Assembly: GCF_003473485.1 (NCBI RefSeq)
Contig: NC_053045.1
Span: 32,400,494 to 32,464,493 of the forward strand
From: Medicago truncatula
Taxonomy: Eukaryota > Streptophyta > Magnoliopsida > Fabales > Fabaceae
Length of the DNA: 64,000 nt
Direction of reading: 5' to 3'
The notes beneath the pieces are model-generated. The model searched no databases and was not told where the DNA came from. It worked only from the letters and a program-made list of their open reading frames with translations. Below are positions 36,257 to 48,362 of this stretch, in pieces (position 1 is the stretch's first letter; the number at the start of each line of letters is the position of its first letter). A program made the translations under genes and the position numbers.

Positions 36257-37565
36257 ATCAATAGATAAAGGGATATTACTTATCTTCCTTCCCACAAGTC
36301 TGTTGTCTCCAAAGATGGGCCATTGAGAAATCTCAATGAATCCGAAGACACAAACTATCTCGAGAAGAATCCATTGGCGCAATGCAAGTTTCACATAAGA
36401 AACGGGGAGTAAAGATGCAATATTGAAGAGAGTGATAGTTACTTATGAAGTAAAATGTGAAATATATAGTGCTGCAAAGGAATGATAACCCGTGAAGTGG
36501 TTGTAACGCTAGTGTTTTGTGCAATCATGGCTTAGCGACCAAGTAATTATAAATTGTTCGACAAAGCCCAAATGCTCGGCAAAGTTCAAAAGGTCGACAA
36601 ATCAAGGATCACATTTGATGCACACACTAAAGCAATATCAGTTTTTTTTCTTTCTGTCAAACCCAAGTATCAAAGAAAATTTGTTTTCTGTTCGGATTTC
36701 ATGGCAAAAATGGAAGTCACTAGCGATTCATTTCTTTTAAATAGTCTTTGAAGGCTCTATAATCAATGCTGCTTGATGTTTTATGAAATCAAGTCTACAA
36801 TAAACGATCGTCAACTCTGTCAATTTGAAGCATGCCATTACATTTCTGTCAAAGTTAAATTCATATTCTTTACGTTTAAGTTTTTTTTCAATTCAGCACT
36901 TTTAATCTTTCGCACTTTAATCCATCTGCACTTTTCTGTTCAGACAAATGCACATTCCTTCGCATTTTAAACTTTGTTATATCGTTTCAAACTTAATTTA
37001 CCAAGTGTTTTTAGTTTCTCCAAATTTACGTTCATACATTTGAGACATTATAAAACGACCTTCATGTTGATTTAAATTGTGTATTTTATAACATTTTAAC
37101 TTGTTTTTACATTCATTTTACAATCCATGGTATTGCATTAAATTCATCACTTGATCATCATTCATTCGGTTGATATGTGTCGAGGCACCAATTTTCTCTA
37201 CAAAACGAATATAAAAATTGAATGTCAAACATGCTCCCTTGTTGAAATGTATGTATATGCATTATATATGTTGAAGTTTACTTCTTAACTTCAATAATCG
37301 CACATTGAACATTCAATTGTAGATGTTATCGACGTTAACACTGACACCATGTCTTCTCCTTTCGTGCTCTTTTTATCCTCAAATTCTTCTCCTTCATTTC
37401 CCTCCAAACACTCAAACAAAATCAAAGATCCCACATTCTAATGGTGAAAACGAGATGTAGCAACAAATAAGATCCATGGAGAAAAATAACCAAACAATAG
37501 AGACCAAGAACATGTGCATTACAACACAACTAGAAGTGAGCAAAATGACCCAAACCACGGAGGCC
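36257..37565. other. Intergenic stretch with no recognised gene
   Basis: Nothing conserved recognised. Several 60-75-codon frames overlap on both strands with no family resemblance. Confidence 0.5.
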
Positions 37566-38067
37566 TAAGGAGAATTGCTCTATCCGCCCCTCGCATTGCT
37601 CAGCCTATGAAAACAAGTCGATTGGGAGTTATGGTCAGATAAAAAAAAAACGATTGATTCGTAACTCCCGGTAGATTTTGCTCTATCTCGAAAGTTACGA
37701 TCTAATAAATCCTAGAGGATTTGAGCAATGTGAGGGTTTTATAAAGTAGTATTCTTCCTAAAGCGCACATTTAAGGTCCTAAAAAGGAATATTGCTTTAT
37801 GGGGCCCTTACGTTGCTCAAACACTGCTGGATTTATCATATCGTAACTCTCGATCGGTCAAAATCAAGGTCCTATAAAGGAATATTGCTTTATAGGCCCA
37901 TCATATTGTTCAAAAACCTTTGAATTTATCAGATCGTAACTCCCGAATAGCCAAAATCTATCGGGAATTACAACATAATCAATTATTAAATCGGATCGTA
38001 ACTTTTGATCCGCTTATTTTCAAAGGTTGAACAATGTGAGGGTCGGATAGAGGAGTTCTCCCTAATA
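37566..38067. repeat. Foldback element with internal palindromes
   Basis: The left end AAGGAGAATTGCTCTATCCG then CCCCTCGCATTGCTCAGCC is inverted at the right end (complement of GGGAGAACTCCTCTATCCGA then CCCTCACATTGTTCAACC). Between the ends, motifs such as GATCGTAACTCCCG, GGTCCTATAAAGGAATATTG and TTTGAGCAATGTGAGGG recur in both orientations. No target duplication was found. Confidence 0.6.
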
Positions 38068-38339
38068 AAACTAGGGAACATTTACAAGACCCCAAGCAAA
38101 GATATGTCTAATATAAAGATCATGGGACCAAGATATAATATGCCATTATGCAAGGGTTTTGGATTCTCTCCATTGAAAATTCTCTTTAAATTTTCTCAAG
38201 CGAAGTCTAAACCATCAAACATGAGTGAAAAATGAAAATTAAATTATAAAGAAAAGTGGTTGTTGTACTTAAATGGAGGAATTACCACACCTTATTGGAT
38301 GGACCATATTCATAGCATGACTTGACTATGTATTAATTT

Positions 38340-38512
38340 TTGGAGAAAACTTACGATTCATTGGGTGCTTTTCGTATGATTCTTAATTAAAAATACATAT
38401 TTTTTTGATATAACAAACTTTGAGAAAATTACGAATTTGAGGAAATTATGGTGAATTTAGTTAAGAACCATACGAAAAACACCACCTAAGGAATTGTACC
38501 TAAGTTTCTTCT
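38340..38512. mobile_element. Small hairpin MITE
   Basis: The left arm GGGTGCTTTTCGTATGATTC then TTAATTAAA pairs with the right arm (complement of AGGTGGTGTTTTTCGTATGG then TTCTTAACTAAA). The arms extend outward with decay to AACTTA. It is about 170 bp; the superfamily is not determined. Confidence 0.55.
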
Positions 38513-39552
38513 TAATTTTTTGTGGTCGAAGGAGCACGACTTGACTTAATCCACTTGAGCCACGCAAAAAATAAAATAAAAATAAAAAATAAAAACTTGA
38601 CTTGGCTTGAGCCACACAAAGAAACATTAATGGTCCCTAACGGAAAGTTTTTCTATAAACCTCCTCACCAGGTCTCAGAACCACACACCGAGTGTGGAAA
38701 ATTCCAAATTATCTTTTGTTTCATTTTATTTATAGTATTTTATCCAGAAAACTCCAAAAAAATTGTTTCTCCAATACACTATTTATATTTTTTGACAGTA
38801 GTACATTATGTTCAAAGATAACTTAAAATTCTAGTTTTCTAGAATAGTAAACCGCAAATTTTGAATCACCTGAAAAATACTTTTTATGCAAAAATCCAGT
38901 TGGGAATTTAAACAAAACGTGTGGTAGAGGGAACTCAAAATTGAGAAAGTTAAGTATGGAGAAACACTTTCCCCTAATTCTCAACAGATACACATGATGA
39001 CAGTTCTAAGGAATATTTTCACAACAGCTTTGTTGAGCATAAGTACAATAATATCCAAAGGTGAGTAAACAAAAAATACAATACCCAAAGTTTGTAGTCT
39101 AACTACGGGGTCCAAAGGGTCATTATCTCACACATGCTCCTTATGCAAGGCATTAGAAAACCATTGTTTTCTCTAGTGCCAAACTCAAATAATCATTTTT
39201 GCATAAGTTTTTATATTACACAAGATTGACATAAATCGCACGGAGACAATTACAAATTTACAAATTATCAACAAAACGCAAACCAATTAGTAAGAAATTG
39301 ACTTTTACCGGCAAGGACGTAGGTTCAACTCTCGTATACTAACCCTAAATGAGCCTGCGGGCCACGCAACTAACCTCACCTCAAATTTTACTTCAAAAAG
39401 AAATCTATATTTTAAACCAACTGCAATTTCATAACAAAGTTTGATACCCAAGACAATAACTGCAAAATAGTAGTAGTTTTGTGATTATTATTAATTTATA
39501 ATTAACTAACAAAGGAAACAAAAGGTATAAATTTAAGAAACAGTAGAAACAA
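38513..39552. other. Intergenic stretch, possible SINE trace
   Basis: No gene recognised. GGACGTAGGTTCAACTCTCG at about 39315 resembles a worn SINE box B and the same motif recurs at about 55378, but neither copy is complete. Confidence 0.4.
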
Positions 39553-40050
39553 TTAACAAGACAACGGAGGAAGATCATAAGCCTCATCATGTTGTTTTGG
39601 TTTCCTAAAAGCACTGCTACATAAGAAGAATCCAAGAGCATGACCAAGCACAGCAACCAAAAACACACCACCATTGAAAGACATAAGAGCCAACATAACC
39701 AAATAAGCTAACCCAACCCTAAGAACATGCAAAAGTGTCTGAAACAAACCGGCAGCAACATGGTTTGAACCGGGTTTAATGAACCGTGTACGTGAGAGTA
39801 ATTCAATGAGTACGGCCATGACGAAAACAAGGATCAACGCTAATACATACATACCGGTATCACCGTTAGGCCAATTGTTGAAGAGAATTAAAGCGTCTTT
39901 GCCCCAGAAGAATGTCATGTGCATCATACCGTGCATCTTATGACCCATCATCATGGTGTTATTGGTTGATGATGATGATGATGGTGGTGATTTTGGTGGC
40001 ATGGTCATTCCTTCCATGCCGCCACCGTGCATGTTACCGCCATGATCCAT
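39553..40050 (-). CDS. COPT/Ctr-type copper transporter
   Basis: This is a single-exon gene of 165 aa. The start is MDHGGNMHGGGMEGMTMPPK at 40050, which begins the Met/His-rich copper-binding N-terminus typical of the family; the frame stays open upstream to 40296 but that part is not conserved and is probably 5' UTR. The sequence MMHMTFFWGKDALILFNNWP precedes the first membrane helix. Three helices follow: about MYVLALILVFVMAVLIELL, then GLAYLVMLALMSF containing the MxxxM signature (MLALM), then VFLVAVLGHALGFFLCSS containing GxxxG (GHALG). These residues line the trimeric Cu(I) pore in the family. The C-terminus is short and ends in Cys. The product likely imports copper at the plasma membrane or an internal membrane; the subtype cannot be fixed. 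Confidence 0.93.
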   Translation of the reverse strand: MDHGGNMHGGGMEGMTMPPKSPPSSSSSTNNTMMMGHKMHGMMHMTFFWGKDALILFNNWPNGDTGMYVLALILVFVMAVLIELLSRTRFIKPGSNHVAAGLFQTLLHVLRVGLAYLVMLALMSFNGGVFLVAVLGHALGFFLCSSAFRKPKQHDEAYDLPPLSC

Positions 40051-41550
40051 GGATGTGAGATCTGAAGAGGTTTCTGTGTGGTTACAGGGTTTGGTGAATG
40101 TAATAAATGTGTATTTAGGGATTATGCTGAATAATCGTGGAGTGGTAGTAGTAATAGTGTAGTACAGTTTGGGCTGAAATAGGAAAAAACGAAACGTATA
40201 GTAGTACGACGATGTCGTATTATACTGAAGTACAAATACGTGGAATTTGATTGGATGATTGTGCGGTATGAGGCGAAACTGGTGGTCATAAACCAAACTA
40301 TACGGATAATGTGACGTATGGAAGGAAGTAGCCCGAAATGAATCTAGTCTTTGGACAAGTAGCGGCCGTGAAACTCCGATAGTTTAAAATGGATGACGTA
40401 CCGTATCATCTGCGTATCATACACCGATACTTGTCTGATACTTTTCGATACATATTCGAAAATTAGATTTTTTTTTTTAAATAATTAATTATCTGATACT
40501 TTCTGATACGTATCACGAGAGTAAGAGATATGAGTGCCACGTCAGCGAAGACTAAGTCAAAAGTGGTCTTGGGGGCCAAAACTGCCAAAGATCCAATACA
40601 TAAAAAACTGTTTTGTATTTTAATTAGTTAGGGGCCAGAATCGCAACTTTTGAAAAGATAGGAGGTCAAAAGTGCAATTAAGCCTTATTTTTAAGGTCTT
40701 TAAGAGAAATGCTCCATTTGCTATGTTCTCTAGTTTCTCCAAAATTTCCTTTCAGACCCCTTCAATATCTTTTAGCCCCCTCAAAATTTTGTTTTTACTG
40801 TAATATATTCATCTGATAGATACATATGTCCTAGGACGATGATGATTTTTTTTTTTTTTTTTAGGGTTGGTGTGTTGTTGATGATGAAGATCATGAAGAA
40901 GAGGATAGAAGGAGAATGAAGAAGATGAATAATATAAATCCTAACGTTTTTTTTTTTTGAATTTATTTAACGAAAAGGACCAAAAGTAACGGAGATAAAG
41001 ATAAAATGCTCAAACAATTTTTTTTTAGTTAAGGGACCAAAGTGATACCAAATAAATACTTAGGACCAAAAGCGCATTTAAACCTTTTATTTACCTACCA
41101 TCTTATATCTATAATTTTAATTAAAATCAATTTTTTTTTTAATTATTGTTTGAAAATTCTACACATTAACTCAATCAAAAAAACTAGTTTCCTTTTTTTT
41201 TTATTAGATGATGTGTAAAAAAACGAGTATTTAATAATAAAAAAAGTTTGTCTAAGATGTACATTGCATATGTTAAAACAATTAATAGTAGTAATTTTTT
41301 TTTGAAAAACAACAATTATTTATTTAAAAGTTTTATATTAATTATTAAATGTACAAATTTTAATATAAATTTTTTATTTTAATCTTCTTAACATGTGCAA
41401 ATTTACACATCATAAAAAAACCATGATAAAATTAAAGTTTCAATTTTCAAAACAATATATCTAATTTAAAAATAAAAGAAAAAAGAGCAAAACTTTATTC
41501 TGGGAAAATGAAGAAGGGAAAAAGCATCTAACGACCCATCCATTATCCAT
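40051..41550. other. Intergenic stretch with TIR-element ends
   Basis: No gene. Near 40660-40695 (GGTCAAAAGTGCAATTAAGC) and 41060-41092 (GGACCAAAAGCGCATTTAAA) are sequences like the right ends of Mutator-type TIR elements, without clear partners. Confidence 0.45.
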
Positions 41551-41562
41551 AGCCAGCTCATC

Positions 41563-41714
41563 GATCCGCATCATCGTTTTACCAAAACAAAATCCTGACC
41601 TTCCGTCATCATATCCTATGGCAATGTAATTAACGTATTAAAAAAAATCCACGTCATCGATCCGCAACGAACCTCTCTAACCAATAGAAACACGAGAACC
41701 ATCTCTTATATTAA
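41563..41714 (+). promoter_or_regulatory. H2A promoter array
   Basis: In order: CATCGATCCGCATCA with GATCCGCA at 41563-41570; CCACGTCA at 41649-41656; a second GATCCGCA at 41659-41666; CCAAT at 41681-41685; and a TATATTAA box at 41707-41714. GATCCGC is the reverse of the plant histone octamer core (GCGGATC), known to drive S-phase expression. The same order and spacing occurs before H2B. Confidence 0.8.
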
Positions 41715-41804
41715 TCTCACCGCATCATCCTCAATTCATCAAATTCTCAATTCAAACCTTCTTCGCATTCAAATTTTCTTTTTCTCTCAAAATCTCAGTT
41801 CGAA

Positions 41805-42251
41805 ATGGACGCAAGCCCAAAGGCAACGAAGAAGGGAGCCGGTGGAAGGAAAGGAGGAGGACCAAGGAAGAAGTCGGTGACAAGATCAATCAGAGCCGGT
41901 CTTCAATTTCCAGTGGGAAGAATCGGTAGATACTTGAAGAAAGGAAGATACGCTCAGCGTGTCGGAACAGGTGCTCCGGTATACCTAGCAGCAGTTCTTG
42001 AATATCTTGCTGCTGAAGTTCTTGAGTTGGCTGGAAATGCAGCACGTGATAACAAGAAGAATAGAATCATTCCAAGGCATGTGTTGTTGGCTGTTAGGAA
42101 TGATGAAGAGCTTGGTAAATTGCTTAATGGTGTTACCATTGCTCATGGTGGTGTTCTTCCAAACATTAACCCAATCCTTTTGCCTAAGAAGAATGAAAAA
42201 GCTGTTCCTAAGGAGCCAAAGAAGGCTGGAAAGTCTCCAAAGAAGGCTTAG
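41805..42251 (+). CDS. Histone H2A, H2A.W type (SPKK tail)
   Basis: This is a single-exon gene of 148 aa. The H2A fold is complete: [20 protein letters not shown], the [20 protein letters not shown] helix, [20 protein letters not shown], and the acidic-patch region NDEELGKLL followed by [15 protein letters not shown]. The long C-terminal tail ends AGKSPKKA. The KSPKK minor-groove-binding motif is what defines plant H2A.W, a variant enriched in heterochromatin (family knowledge). The tail is longer than in canonical H2A (about 130 aa). Like other plant core histone genes it has no 3' stem-loop and should be polyadenylated. A matched H2B gene lies 8.7 kb downstream. Confidence 0.95.
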   Translation: MDASPKATKKGAGGRKGGGPRKKSVTRSIRAGLQFPVGRIGRYLKKGRYAQRVGTGAPVYLAAVLEYLAAEVLELAGNAARDNKKNRIIPRHVLLAVRNDEELGKLLNGVTIAHGGVLPNINPILLPKKNEKAVPKEPKKAGKSPKKA

Positions 42252-42316
42252 ATCTGATTCTAGGAACAATTAGATCTTTTAATTAGTTTTCTTTCTTTTT
42301 TTTTTGCTTTTGAAGT

Positions 42317-42737
42317 TGTGATGAAGTAATTGTATCTTGTTGATCCTTTTTGTGTATGATAGTGGTGGAATTAATGAAAATTGACTCGATTGAACCGTGA
42401 ATTAGGTAAACTAGTGGGGATTCAAGATATGAAGATGCAGTTGAAGTGGAGAAGCTTCAACATAAAAGGGATTTGATGAATTTAAAGTTGTGCAACAAAG
42501 ATTTCAAAGCGACTGATTCCATGAGAAAATGGCAATCAAACTCAAATGAAAATGTTAAATCTAAATCTTATCACAATAGCTCACTAGCACATAAAGGACC
42601 ACATGTTACAAGAGAAGGACTAACTAATTGATAACAAAGTCAACAAATTGAACATAATCTAACTGAACTCAACAAAGTTGGAATGGGATCTTGTTGATCC
42701 TTTTTGTGTATGATAATGGTAAAATTAATGAAAATTG
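42317..42737 (+). repeat. Duplicated 3' UTR segment of H2A
   Basis: A 50-bp block starting ATCTTGTTGATCCTTTTTGT at 42334-42383 recurs at 42688-42737 with about three changes, offset 354 bp. The 300 bases between are not repeated. The first copy sits in the H2A 3' UTR. A related block (GAAGTAATGTGATCTGGTTG, ending GATGGAATTGATGA) is in the H2B 3' UTR at 51463-51518. Confidence 0.8.
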
Positions 42738-44259
42738 GGTGAACACCTGTTTTGAATTACATTGTTGCCTTTTTTTTCTGTAGTTGTTTTTAAATAGATG
42801 AAATTGTATTCCTGTTTCAAGTAGTGATTGCCAATGGCATACCTTAGTTGAAAATATAAAAGAAAATTAAATGGAAGAAGATATGAAGATTGATATAAAC
42901 TATGAAAGTGGTATATGAATACTAGGGACTGATTTACGTGTTATTCGAATTGTGTGCTTTTTGATTCCTTGGACGCAACATCTTAGCAATCTATGAAGCT
43001 GTTGTTCTTGTCTTATTCTTGCTTTTCTGGGGCGCCTAAGATTTGAGATGAAATACTGAATGGTCCGCGCTTATAAACTTGTGGCCTTGTCTTGATCCCA
43101 TCACTTGTGTGCACCGACCTGGAATCAGGATTGTCTTGGCTACAATGTTTGGGATACGTGAATGAATACCAAGTTTTGCGATTATAAAACCACATGATCA
43201 TCATCTCTCAGTCAGTTTGCACCTACAGAAAGAGCAGAGTCTACAACAATTAAGTTATCATAAGATTTGCAGCTAGTATGTAGATTATTTGGAAAAGTAA
43301 CAACACAAAAGTATTTCAAGATAAAGGGTTCAATTACTTAATCTCCGACTGGAATTCGAATCCTTTATCATGTATGGGATTTAGAATGCAGTAAGTGAGA
43401 AGATTCTGGTGTCTTTAATATGCAGGAAATATTCACAGTGATGGATACTGAATTTTGTGTCTCATTAGAGGTGATGTTGGTATGTGGTATCTATTATTAT
43501 TTGGGGAATGTGTTTTCAGAATGGTTTATTTGTAGCAGAATTTTGGCATGAGTGTGAGGTTGTTCAGAGAGGAGTTAATAGGGGGGATAGGCTTCTATGC
43601 TCTTAAGGAGTGGATGAACCATGTCTCTATCCAAATATTGATGTAGTTTGCATGTATCTCGAAGTACAGTGGTTGGGGAGGAGTTACCTCAATGGGGAGC
43701 CAAAGGCTAACAAACTTTATCGTGGTCCATCGGTGTGGTTGCCATTTTGGTCTGTGAGATTTTTTGTCAGCAGTTTGTTTTAGGTGCTAGGCTGTGTAGC
43801 GGTTCTATGTTGAGGCGAGTTTGGAGGATTTTGGATTTGGAATGAAAGGCGGGCAGATTTTTAAGAAGAACTATAGCATTGGCAGCAGCAGTATCAGCCA
43901 CCTCATTTGCGTGCGGTCTGGTTGCTTGTGTTAGAGCTTTGGATGTAGTGGTTTTTTTTTTTCCAGGGGCGGTGCATTCGCATTAGAGTTTGGATCAGGA
44001 AGACGATGGGAGAAAATTTTATGCACCGCATTAGGGTTTCATTCCTGGTGTAATCCGTATGGGATTTCATTTTGTTGGGCGCAAACCATGTCATTTCGAG
44101 GAGGAGCTGTTGTGCATATTGTTGTCTCTGCTAAGTGTGATTATACTGTATTTTAAAAAGAAGTATTGGACTGATGGGAGCAGTTTCATCTAGCTCTATT
44201 GTTTATTGTCAGCTTGCTGTATTTAGAGTTTAGATCTCTTGGTTTATGTTGCAAGTTTT
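42738..44259. other. Unassigned DNA between the histone genes
   Basis: No gene recognised. The part from about 43540 has GC content and text like retroposon sequence and may belong to the element ending at 44503. Confidence 0.4.
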
Positions 44260-44503
44260 CGTAGCTACTCTCATTGAATGTAGGAGTAATTTCATGGGAC
44301 CTTCAGAAGTGCGATTGGTGATTGGGCGGGGTGGTGCTTGGTTTGATCTTGTTATTTTAAGGGGGAGTGTGCTATTTTGCTACATGTTTGGCAAATAGCA
44401 TTGTATTTGACTTGTGTACTTGTGTATTAGTTTTTGATCTATTCTTTGCTCTCCTTGTGCTTGGGGTATCCTATCAATCTATTTTGCTTCTTAAAAAAAA
44501 ATA
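44260..44503 (+). mobile_element. Probable LINE/retroposon 3' end
   Basis: The stretch ending CTCCTTGTGCTTGGGGTATC then CTATCAATCTATTTTGCTTC and an A run at about 44494-44502 resembles 3' UTR ends of plant L1-type LINEs. No coding part was identified and the left border is arbitrary. Confidence 0.4.
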
Positions 44504-45089
44504 CTAATAGGAAAGTAGTTCTTTATTGTATATTTCTTCTTGATTAAAGCATATTATTGACATGATTATGAAACAATTAGAAGTATCACCACTGATTCAT
44601 ACAAAAACATTTTGAAACTCGTACAATTTACATTTGGAAAAACAACGACGAGAAAGACAACAATGACATAAGCCTTTTCTCACTGGCAAAGTAATATTTC
44701 AGACATGTGTCCTATAATCATGAGTTATTCATGTTCTATGGAACCTATTACAAGTCCAATGTACCGTAAGCACAAATCACTTGCTAAAAGTATAGGAACA
44801 TGAAACTTTAAAAATATATTTTAATATTTTCTGTCTTACAACAAAACATGTGCTGGTACAAATCCTAAAGCTTTGTTTGTGAGTTGAGTTTTGGAAGGGA
44901 AAGAACTCAAAGAAGTCTATGTTGAGTGTTGGACAAAGTTTTAACCATTCCCAGAGCTTAATATTATGATAGAAGTTTAGTTGAATCAATTTATACTTTT
45001 AAACTTCATTTGCCAACTGTTAGTTGTGCACTAGTTTTCATTTTTAAAATAGTCCATGCTGCTATTTGTAATTTAACAAGGCCAAGTAT

Positions 45090-45690
45090 TTAAAATAGTA
45101 TCACCATAAACTTGGTAGAATATTTACTATCTATTGTTTGCTACCATTTGATCCTGTTGGTTAATTGCGAAGCTTAGCATAGCACAATCTAAAAAAATCA
45201 AAAATATCTTTGTTGGTAGATCACATCCTTTTGTTCTTACTTGAATTGGGTTTTGTAATTTCTTCAAAATAAGACAACTTGTATATTTGAAATGTTGCCA
45301 CTGCAAGCACTTACCAATACCTTTGTCTGAACCATGATCATAATACATTGTTTGAACTTCTTGACAAATTGGTTGTTTCCAACATTAGTGCAAGCGTTCA
45401 GTTTAGAGTGTCAGGCACATAAATTGCGGTGATCTTTTGGAAAAACCCTTCTAATCACAGTCTTTGTTGTCAAATCCCCATTAGTTACAACAAATGTTGG
45501 ACTTTTCCCACCCATTCAAGACAAAAATTGTTCCAACTACCGCACATATGTTTCGTCGCACATAACAATCTCTCAAAATGCAATACTCTTGTATGCAGCA
45601 TCAAATGTGTCAACATCGTTGAATATCACATAATCATGCTGAGTTGTATCGTCACACCGAAACAAATGAAAAAGTATTCCTTTATTGTCA
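45090..45690 (-). pseudogene. FAR1/MuDR-type transposase pseudogene
   Basis: Minus-strand translation from about 45690 downward gives FHLFRCDDTTQHDYVIFNDV then DTFDAAYKS, after a gap DETYVR-LEQFLS-MGGKSP, then TFVVTNGDLTTKTVIRRVFP, KDHRNLCA-HLKLNACTNVGN and NQFVKKFKQCIM. These align by eye with the MULE/FAR1 transposase domain (FDATYK, the LLEQFL(E)AMxGKxP block, TDGDLAMxNAIxRVFP, LCAWHL). Dashes mark in-frame stops, and about 30 residues after FDAAYKS are missing, so the gene is dead. It may derive from a Mutator-like transposon or from a host FAR1-related gene; the two cannot be separated from this piece. Confidence 0.7.
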
Positions 45691-46039
45691 ACTCTATGTT
45701 TTCAAAACATTTATTCATCATTAACATGTTTTTAATGAAACTAGTTCTTCAAAAGTAAGTGACGCGAAAACAGCTTATCACGAAAAAAACTAGGGTCGAA
45801 TACTTCATTTCTAAATCTCACTTCTAAACCAGAAACAAATTCAAGCTTTAACTTAATTTAATTTTCAATCATTAAAGCCTTTCAATTTAGTCGACATTTC
45901 AATTCTTACCGGCTTTCAAATTTAATTCTAGGTCTTTATACTTTTTGCACTCTTACTTTGAGTCATTTAAAATTACATATTTTAGTTATGTCATTTTAAC
46001 TCTAAATTTCAAATTTCAAAGCATTTAACTTCAACCAGA
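45691..46039. other. Short intergenic stretch
   Basis: Nothing recognised; the LINE begins abruptly to the right at about 46040. Confidence 0.45.
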
Positions 46040-47740
46040 AGCTAGTCACTTCCTTTGGAAAAATAGATTGCTTAATAAGCCTGGTAGATTGGCTCTTGCC
46101 TCGTCTGTCCTCTCTTTCATTCCATCATATTACATGCAGATTATTTGGCTTTCTCAAAGTATTTGTGATAGTATTGATCAAGCTATCCGCAATTTCATTT
46201 GGAGAGATGCTAACGACAAAGGCATCCATCTGGTAGGTTGGAAAAAAATTACTCGTCCTAAAATTCTTGGTGGTTTAGGTATCATAACAGCCAGAGAAGC
46301 GAATACTAGCTTTCTTGGTAAATTAGTGTGGGATATGATTCAATCCTGTGAGAAACTTTGGGTCAATCTTCTCTCTAATAAATATGTTGCAGGCAACAAT
46401 ATACTCCAAGCTAGTCACCTTTCTAATGGATCCCCCACTTGGTCTTCCATCATTAAAGCAAAAAATGTCCTTAAAGATGGTTACTCTTGGCGTGCAGTGT
46501 CCGACTCCTCTTCATTTTGGTTCAGCCCTTGGAGTCCGCTTGGTGTTCTAGGAACTCAGGTCCCCTATGTTGACATTTATGATTTGCAGCTCACAGTTAA
46601 AGATGTTCTCACTTCTAATGTTCCTCACACACATGTCCTTTATACTCAGCTTTCCCATGAGACTTACACTTTCATCACCATTTGCACTATAAATTCAATG
46701 ATAATGTTGAAGATGCTTACATCTGGAAAAATCATAGGAGCGGCAACTACTCCACCAAGAGTGGATATAATTGGCTTCTCACTACTGCCGACCTGGTTAG
46801 CTCTAGTCTGACTTTACACTCTTGGTCTTGGATTTGGAAGTTAAGACTCCCAGAAAAGTATAAGTTTCTCCTTTGGTTGGCCTGCCATAATGCGGTACCT
46901 ACTTTATCCTTGCTTAATTACAGAAACATGGCGCCCTCTGCTATTTGTAGCCGTTGTGGCCTCCAAAACGAAACTTTCCTCTATTGTATATTAGGGACTA
47001 AGACTATCTGGCATCACCTTGGTTTCATTAGTTTTGAGTTTTTCTCTATTACCAACTCACACGATTGGCTCAAGGAGGGGTCCATGGATCCTAGATCCTT
47101 CACTTTCTCAGTTGGAGTTTGGTGTCATAGAAATTCTATGTGTTTCAGCAACGACATTTGGTCTTGGCATCACCTTGCTGCAAACATATATAATTCAATT
47201 GAGGTAATTAAATCTAGCTTTTCAACTCATGTTAATGCTGCTCCAGCTGGTCGTTTGGTTAAATGGAATAATAATAACCACACTTGTGTTATTCTTAACG
47301 TGGATGGTAGTTGTCACGGTTCTCCCATCAGATCCGGGTTCGGGGGAATTCTGAAAAACAGTGATGAGTTTTTCTTAGCTGCCTTATCAGGTTTCATCCC
47401 AGGTTCAGATTATATTATGCTTGCTAAACTTTCGGCTATTTACCATTGATTGATCATAGCTCGAAATTTGGGTTTTGTGGGGTTAGTTTGCTACTCTATT
47501 CTCTTGTTTGCATCAATCTCATCAATGGTCGTCTAGAGAAGTATCATGTCTATGTTGTTTTTAGGTACCGTTTGGCCAGACTATTTTTTTGGTCTAAAAG
47601 CTACTTTAAAATAAAGTTAAAATAAAGCCATTTAAGGAAAAAGCTAAAGCTATTTGGTTTCTTTATTTTTTTTAGTTCTAAAGTTATTTTTAAGTTAAAA
47701 GTTATTTGGCAAAATATTGTACAAAACTTTGAATTTATTA

Positions 47741-47825
47741 TTTTTTTGGTGGTGTACGGGGTTCGAACCCGGGACCTTGTATATATTTATGCATCGTGTA
47801 TATCAATTGAGCTAAGTTCACGAGG
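47741..47825 (-). mobile_element. tRNA-derived SINE nested in the Harbinger element
   Basis: It is flanked by the perfect 20-bp direct repeat ACAAAACTTTGAATTTATTA (47721-47740 and 47826-47845). On the minus strand it reads GTGAACTTAGCTCAATTGAT (box A), then GGTCCCGGGTTCGAACCCCG (box B), and ends in an A tail (T run at 47741-47747). It is about 85 bp and of the same family as 14600-14735. The perfect duplication indicates a recent insertion. Confidence 0.9.
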
Positions 47826-48124
47826 ACAAAACTTTGAATTTATTATGAATTAACATAATAAATAAAAAAATGTTTAAAATATTTTTTGAAGGGAAAAAAT
47901 GTTTAAAATATAAAATATTTTCTTTTACAAATACTATATTTACTCAATGACGTTTATTTTATGTAACATGAATACAAATTCGTATCATCATATAAAGGAC
48001 TTGTTAAATATTTGAATAGGAGAAATAATTTAAGAAAGCTCAAATAATAAATATCAAAGTAGTTTGAAAAATTAAAAACATAAATCATCTTGTTTAAAAA
48101 AAAATAAAATAAATCATCACAAAC

Positions 48125-48362
48125 TCAAACATTTATACTCTTCATCAACGCAACTCCTATTTGATTTCTAACTCTATTCATGTAGCCTCCATTTTGTACT
48201 CTTCCTGGATTATATGAATCGATTTCTTCATTTATATTGTTTTCTTCGTCACGCTCAATCATATATTCAGAGATAACATCACATTTATTAAACTCTTCAT
48301 CTTCAACTCCACACATTCGAATAAAGTTGTGGAGTGTTGTTGCTGCAACTATGATCTTTTGT
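48125..48362 (-). pseudogene. Harbinger (DDE_Tnp_4) transposase C-terminal remnant
   Basis: Minus-strand translation gives KIIVAATTLHNFIRMCGVED then EEFNKCDVISEYMIERDEEN and PGRVQNGGYMNRVRNQIGVA, ending at a stop at 48125. The A-x-x-LHNFIR block followed by an acidic tail is the end of plant PIF/Harbinger transposases. The catalytic part is missing, so the element is a deletion derivative. Confidence 0.75.

Noticed and set aside
37566-38067. Multiple inverted motifs considered as a regulatory RNA or CRISPR-like array
   Set aside because: Irregular spacing and inverted orientation fit a foldback element; the host is a plant nuclear genome.
40051-40296. N-terminal extension of the copper transporter frame
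   Set aside because: Open but not conserved; the Met/His-rich start at 40050 fits the family, so the extension is taken as 5' UTR.
41954-42273. Open frames antisense and out of frame to H2A
   Set aside because: They overlap the histone fold fully and owe their length to its codon composition; no family resemblance.
45429-45758. 109-codon plus-strand frame
   Set aside because: It is antisense to the FAR1/MuDR transposase remnant, which carries the conserved motifs.
47741-47825. tRNA-like sequence with box A and box B
   Set aside because: Acceptor and anticodon stems do not form, it has an A tail and a 20-bp target duplication, so it is a SINE, not a tRNA gene.
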